Shown: piece after piece, positions 60,615 to 64,000 of the stretch
Layout: each line of letters starts with the position of its first letter
Position numbering within the stretch: the stretch's first letter is position 1
Assembly (NCBI GenBank): GCA_045641065.1
Contig: JAZUGF010000110.1
Span: forward strand, 1-64,000
Direction: 5' to 3'
Length of the DNA: 64,000 nt
DNA from: UBA1723 sp045641065
GTDB lineage: Bacteria; Bacteroidota; Bacteroidia; Bacteroidales; Paludibacteraceae
Translations under genes and position numbers: made by a program
Notes under the pieces: generated by a model
Databases searched by the model: none
What the model saw: the letters and a program-made list of their open reading frames with translations, nothing else
Told to the model about the DNA's origin: nothing

Positions 60615-61250
60615 ATGCTCTCTCGTAAAGAACGCTACTCAAATGTCTTGGCATGGTTTGCAGCAAACATGCATAATGCCAAGAGTGAACTTAACTTCCG
60701 TAATCCGTATGAGTTGCTAGTAGCTGTGATGCTGTCTGCACAGTGTACGGACAAGAGAGTGAATCAGGTTACACCGGCTCTGTTTGAACGTTATCCCGAC
60801 GTCTTCTCATTAGCAAATGGAACAGAGGAGGATATACTCAAGTATATAAATAGTGTTTCCTATCCAAACGCAAAGGCTCAGTATCTGCTTCAGATGGCTC
60901 AGATTGTGGCTGAAAAGTGCGACGGAATAATCCCGTCGACGATGGAAGCCTTGACATCATTGCCAGGAGTAGGAAGAAAAACTGCCAATGTTATGCTTGC
61001 CGTCGCATTCGGTAAACCAGCGATGCCGGTAGACACCCACGTCTTCAGAGTATCGCATAGGGTAGGACTTGCTGAGGAGGCTAAAAATCCATTGCAGACG
61101 GAGATGATTTTGCGTCAGTATATACCTGAGGAGATTTTGAGTGATGCTCATCATTGGCTCCTTCTTCACGGCAGATATGTCTGCACTGCGATAGGGCCGA
61201 AGTGTAATGAGTGTGGAATACGAGAATATTGTAAAGAATTTAAAGAATAA
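60615..61250 (+). CDS. nth: Endonuclease III
   Basis: The 211-residue base-excision repair glycosylase removes oxidised pyrimidines. It has the helix-hairpin-helix TSLPGVGRKTANVML with the catalytic Lys, the catalytic Asp in AMPVDTHVFRVSHRVGL, and the C-terminal [4Fe-4S] ligands CTAIGPKCNECGIREYC (C-x6-C-x2-C-x5-C). It is co-transcribed with the upstream SSB-like protein and with purC. Confidence 0.97.
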   Translation: MLSRKERYSNVLAWFAANMHNAKSELNFRNPYELLVAVMLSAQCTDKRVNQVTPALFERYPDVFSLANGTEEDILKYINSVSYPNAKAQYLLQMAQIVAEKCDGIIPSTMEALTSLPGVGRKTANVMLAVAFGKPAMPVDTHVFRVSHRVGLAEEAKNPLQTEMILRQYIPEEILSDAHHWLLLHGRYVCTAIGPKCNECGIREYCKEFKE

Positions 61251-61253
61251 GAG

Positions 61254-62213
61254 ATGAATAAAGCATTAACAAAAACTGATTTCAAGTTTGCAAATCAGAA
61301 GTCCGTTTACAACGGAAAGGTTAGAGACGTTTATAGCATCGGTGATGACTTGCTAGTAATGGTAGCTTCAGACCGTATTTCTGCATTCGACGTTATCCTT
61401 CCAAAAGGTATTCCTTTCAAGGGCCAGGTGTTGAATCAGATTGCTAAGACATTCTTGGAGGCAACTAAGGATATCTGTCCTAACTGGTTGTTGGCTACTC
61501 CAGATCCAATGGTATCTGTAGGTGTACGTTGCGAGGGATTCCCAGTTGAGATGATCGTTCGCGGTTACTTGTGTGGTAGTGCATGGAGAGCTTACAAGAG
61601 CGGTGTTAGAGAGATATGTGGCGTTAAGTTGCCAGAGGGAATGAAGGAGAACCAGAAGTTCCAAACTCCAATCATCACTCCTACAACAAAGGCAGAGATC
61701 GGTAAGCACGATGAGGATATCTCTAAGGAGGAAATCATCGCTCAGGGTCTTGTTTCTGCTGAGGATTACGCAGTTCTTGAGAAGTATACTTTGGCTTTGT
61801 TCCAGAGAGGTACAGAGATCGCAGCTAAGAGAGGTTTGATCCTAGTTGATACTAAGTACGAGTTCGGTAAGCACGACGGTAAGATCTACTTGATGGATGA
61901 GATCCACACTCCAGATTCTTCACGTTACTTCTACGCTGACGGATATGAGCAGAAGTTCAACGCTGGTGAGCCTCAGAAGCAGCTTTCTAAGGAGTTCGTT
62001 CGTGAGTGGTTGATGGACAACGGGTTCCAGGGTAAGGCTGGTCAGCAGGTTCCTGAGATGACAGACGCTATCGTTGAGTCTATCTCAAACCGTTATATTG
62101 AGCTTTACGAGAACATCACTGGAGAGAAGTTCGTAAAGAACACAGATACAGACTCAATTAACGCAAGAATTGAGGCTAACGTTAAGGAGTGTCTTGCTAA
62201 GCTAAGCAAATAA
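61254..62213 (+). CDS. purC: Phosphoribosylaminoimidazole-succinocarboxamide synthase
   Basis: The 319-residue product is the SAICAR synthetase of purine synthesis, long form as in Bacteroidetes. Blocks are YNGKVRDVYSIGDDLLVMVASDRISAFDVILPKGIPFKGQVLNQIA, EMIVRGYLCGSAWRAYK, TPTTKAEIGKHDEDIS and YFYADGYEQKFNAGEPQKQLSKEFVREWLMDNGF. It joins CAIR and aspartate using ATP. It is the last gene of the his-linked operon; histidine and purine synthesis are connected because the histidine pathway releases the purine intermediate AICAR. Confidence 0.97.
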   Translation: MNKALTKTDFKFANQKSVYNGKVRDVYSIGDDLLVMVASDRISAFDVILPKGIPFKGQVLNQIAKTFLEATKDICPNWLLATPDPMVSVGVRCEGFPVEMIVRGYLCGSAWRAYKSGVREICGVKLPEGMKENQKFQTPIITPTTKAEIGKHDEDISKEEIIAQGLVSAEDYAVLEKYTLALFQRGTEIAAKRGLILVDTKYEFGKHDGKIYLMDEIHTPDSSRYFYADGYEQKFNAGEPQKQLSKEFVREWLMDNGFQGKAGQQVPEMTDAIVESISNRYIELYENITGEKFVKNTDTDSINARIEANVKECLAKLSK

Positions 62214-62239
62214 GGATTATTTCTAGAAATATACTCGTT

Positions 62240-62271
62240 GAGACGTGGCGTTTGTCACGTCTCTTTTTTTG
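62240..62271 (+). terminator. Terminator of the his-purC operon
   Basis: GAGACGTG (62240-62247) pairs with the CACGTCTC end before a long T run; an 8-bp stem plus a G-U extension. Confidence 0.85.
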
Positions 62272-62358
62272 TATAGGTCAATGAAACTTGGATATTTTGT
62301 GCTGTAGTTTTGAAACGCACTAAAATTTTCAATTCTCAAGCAGATAACCCGAATCCAA

Positions 62359-62378
62359 AGACGCGAGATCTCGCGTCT
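62359..62378. repeat. Perfect 20-bp palindrome
   Basis: AGACGCGAGATCTCGCGTCT is a perfect palindrome without a T run. Its length and position between convergent genes suggest a dispersed extragenic repeat rather than an operator. Confidence 0.7.
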
Positions 62379-62391
62379 CTACGACTTGAAA

Positions 62392-62421
62392 CAAAAAACG
62401 ACGAGATTTCTCCCGTCGTTT
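62392..62421 (-). terminator. Terminator of the His/Tyr/Asp-rich lipoprotein gene
   Basis: AAACGACG pairs with CGTCGTTT around an AGA/TCTC interior. On the minus strand a T run follows. It lies 25 bp past the stop codon. Confidence 0.8.
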
Positions 62422-62445
62422 CTTTATGTCTTAAAATTCTATTGA

Positions 62446-62856
62446 TTATCTGTAGTAGATGTGATCAACACGGATCCAATTCTTACCACCGTCATAACCA
62501 ACAAATGCAAACTTTACCATAACTTCGTGATCGTATACATTGTGGGCACCAAGTTGAGCTGGAAGAATTCCATCGTTGTCGATTGCGCAAACAAGACCAT
62601 AGTAAGGATTCTCTCTCAAAACTACTGCCCAATAGTTGCCTTTCCACTCAAGTCTACCATAGTAGTAGTGGTTGTAGTCATGTTCGTAACGGTAGTGGTG
62701 CTCTGGATCTGAGTAGTAATAGCCATCGTAGTAATAGTAGTGAGTATCATAATAATGATCGTCGTAGTCGTATCCACGGAAATGATCGTGGTCGCTAGAA
62801 CAGCTATTTGCTATCATCGACAGCGCAATAATCAAAAATCCTACTAATTTCTTCAT
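62446..62856 (-). CDS. His/Tyr/Asp-rich small lipoprotein
   Basis: Started at MKKLVGFLIIALSMIANSCSS, the precursor has 136 residues with a lipobox ending at Cys19. Residues 20-70 are dense in His, Tyr and Asp (for example DHDHFRGYDYDDHYYDTHYY and EHHYRYEHDYNHYYY). A C-terminal part of about 65 residues (GRLEWKGNYWAVVLRENPYYGLVCAIDNDG...KNWIRVDHIYYR) is ordered. The His tract suggests metal binding at the cell surface. It is unrelated in sequence to the His-rich protein at 16825 but shares its composition. Confidence 0.75.
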   Translation of the reverse strand: MKKLVGFLIIALSMIANSCSSDHDHFRGYDYDDHYYDTHYYYYDGYYYSDPEHHYRYEHDYNHYYYGRLEWKGNYWAVVLRENPYYGLVCAIDNDGILPAQLGAHNVYDHEVMVKFAFVGYDGGKNWIRVDHIYYR

Positions 62857-62896
62857 TATAATTCTAAATCTGTTTTCTTCTATCGTTTTATTTCTA

Positions 62897-62904
62897 CAAA
62901 AATA
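62897..62904 (-). promoter_or_regulatory. -7 box of the His/Tyr/Asp-rich gene
   Basis: TATTTTTG on the minus strand fits the consensus; no matching -33 TTTG. Confidence 0.35.
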
Positions 62905-62933
62905 CAACAAAAATTATGCCAATCAGCAACTTT

Positions 62934-62965
62934 TTTGCAGTTTTCTCCATTATTTTCTACTTTTG
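62934..62965 (+). promoter_or_regulatory. Promoter of the serine acetyltransferase gene
   Basis: TTTG (62934-62937) and TACTTTTG (62958-62965) are separated by 20 bp. The start point near 62972 lies 6-18 nt before the possible start codons at 62978 and 62990. Confidence 0.65.
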
Positions 62966-62989
62966 TATTAGATTTTAATGACTTTCTTT

Positions 62990-63886
62990 ATGAATAAAGA
63001 CAACGAAAGATTGCATAAGGTTGTCGACATCTTGTCGGACACTACGTCGGTGGAGAATATGGTGGATTCTTCACGTGAACAGAATCTACCTTCCTTATCG
63101 TCGCTAAAGAAGATTGTGAAGCTGACAAAAAGCGTGGTCTTTCCAGGTTATTTTGATGCAGAGCCAGTAGGGGAGGGAATGCGTAAGTTCAGCATTGGTG
63201 TCGCGATTGATAATCTATATAGCGAATTGAAAACTCAGATCAGCTCAGGATTGGAGTTTGATCCAAATATCTCAGCAACAGAGGCTCAGAAGATGGCTCC
63301 TGGCATTGCGATGGATTTCATCGAGCAGATTCCAGAAATCAAGCGTCTTCTTTATACTGACGTAAATGCGATGTTTGATAACGACCCCGCTGTGGTAAGC
63401 CACGGAGAGGTGATTCTATGTTATCCAGTTCTTCAGGCTATGAGTAATTACCGTATCGCACACTGTTTGCTTAAGTTGGGTGTGCCTATCATCCCACGTA
63501 TTATTTCTGAGATGGCTCATTCACGCACAGGAATCGATATTCATCCAGGTGCACAGATTGGAGAGTATTTCAGTATTGACCATGGTACAGGTGTTGTGAT
63601 TGGTGAGACATGTATTATCGGAAACCACGTCAATCTATATCAGGGTGTGACTTTAGGTGCTAAAAACTTTACTCTTGATGAGAACGGTCATCCGATGAAT
63701 CTTCCACGTCACCCGATTATAGAGGATAATGTGACTATTTATTCAAATGCATCAGTTCTAGGAAGGATCACAATTGGTCATGATTCTATTATTGGTGGTA
63801 ATGTTTGGATCACGCATGATGTGCCTCCATTCTCAAAAATCTCGCAGGGTAAGCTAAATGATGCACCGTCGCAAAAAAATGTTTGA
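62990..63886 (+). CDS. Serine O-acetyltransferase (CysE/EpsC type)
   Basis: Started at MNKDNERLHK the product has 298 residues; ATG 62978 would add four. The N-terminal helical domain (about residues 70-170) is typical of the long EpsC-type serine acetyltransferases. The C-terminal left-handed beta-helix carries SRTGIDIHPGAQIGEYFSIDHGTGVVIGETCIIGNHVNLYQGVTLGAKN, with catalytic His in DIHPGA and DHGTG. It makes O-acetylserine for cysteine synthesis. It has a good promoter and is followed by rpoD. Confidence 0.93.
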   Translation: MNKDNERLHKVVDILSDTTSVENMVDSSREQNLPSLSSLKKIVKLTKSVVFPGYFDAEPVGEGMRKFSIGVAIDNLYSELKTQISSGLEFDPNISATEAQKMAPGIAMDFIEQIPEIKRLLYTDVNAMFDNDPAVVSHGEVILCYPVLQAMSNYRIAHCLLKLGVPIIPRIISEMAHSRTGIDIHPGAQIGEYFSIDHGTGVVIGETCIIGNHVNLYQGVTLGAKNFTLDENGHPMNLPRHPIIEDNVTIYSNASVLGRITIGHDSIIGGNVWITHDVPPFSKISQGKLNDAPSQKNV

Positions 63887-63901
63887 TTTTTTGCGTTTAA
63901 T

Positions 63902-63932
63902 TTTGCATAGACGGGATTAATTGCTACTTTTG
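63902..63932 (+). promoter_or_regulatory. Promoter of rpoD
   Basis: TTTG (63902-63905) and TACTTTTG (63925-63932) are separated by 19 bp. The start point near 63939 is about 35 nt before the start codon. Confidence 0.65.
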
Positions 63933-63972
63933 CACGAATTTTGTAAATAAAATAGTCTAATAGTCTATATTT

Positions 63973-64000
63973 ATGAGGCAGTTAAAGATTACCAAGTCAA
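63973..64000 (+). CDS. rpoD: RNA polymerase sigma factor RpoD, N-terminal fragment
   Basis: The window ends nine codons into a reading frame that starts MRQLKITKS. Bacteroidetes RpoD proteins begin MRQLKITKSITNRESASLD, so this is the start of the primary sigma factor, which itself uses the TTTG/TAnnTTTG promoters seen throughout the window. The remaining gene is outside the window. Confidence 0.8.

Overview
The window is bacterial chromosome from a member of the Bacteroidetes, most likely the order Bacteroidales. The evidence is consistent. Many genes are preceded by the Bacteroidetes promoter (TTTG, 19-21 bp, TAnnTTTG), and Shine-Dalgarno sites are weak or absent. Family-restricted markers are present: a DUF4295 protein beside ribosomal proteins L28 and L33, a PG0541-type protein in an RND efflux operon, a Rho factor with a long N-terminal insertion, a DUF3127 protein, a type IX secretion (T9SS) C-terminal tail, and RpoD beginning MRQLKITKS. 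No rRNA, tRNA, CRISPR array, insertion sequence or prophage was recognised. Most of the window looks like core chromosome.

Layout. 1-4.4 kb: the end of a surface-polysaccharide locus (MBOAT O-acyltransferase, SGNH-like partner, a glycosyltransferase interrupted by an in-frame stop, a hexapeptide acetyltransferase). 4.6-16.7 kb: a long minus-strand block: nuclease-helicase, GYF-PrsW membrane protease, U32 protein, then a lipoprotein/WbqC/acyltransferase/RadC/deacetylase-like group with its own promoter. 16.8-30.3 kb: mixed housekeeping genes (His-rich exported protein, YraN, AraC regulator, ferredoxin, Rho, clostripain-like lipoprotein, PrmC-RecX-CPBP-AraC group, RsmI, abundant coiled-coil lipoprotein, methyltransferase). 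30.3-31.2 kb: a decayed AAA+ ATPase relic and a cluster of GTTTC/GAAAC motifs. 31.2-42.5 kb: Ddl, Mrp, rhodanese-like lipoprotein, ammonium transporter, SseB-like protein, a TolB-like propeller, GreA/HIT, the L28-L33-DUF4295 operon, PncC and an outer-membrane protein. 42.8-50.4 kb: an AraC regulator and a complete RND efflux operon (TetR, TolC-like, adaptor, permease, PII-like protein). 50.8-56.6 kb: OmpA with calcium-binding repeats, a MerR regulator and a large CotH-type T9SS cargo protein. 56.7-62.2 kb: a histidine operon (hisG-hisD-hisC) followed without a gap by DUF3127, nth and purC. 62.4 kb to the end: a His/Tyr/Asp-rich lipoprotein, serine acetyltransferase, and the first codons of rpoD.

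The most informative regulatory structure is upstream of hisG. A 28-residue leader peptide carries the run HKHHHVHH. It is followed by a mutually exclusive antiterminator and a Rho-independent terminator, which is the arrangement of a classical histidine attenuator, here in a Bacteroidetes promoter context. Other points of interest are the nonsense codon in the glycosyltransferase, the AAA+ relic, the motif cluster before ddl, and a DUF3127 protein ending in an SSB-like acidic tip and co-transcribed with endonuclease III.
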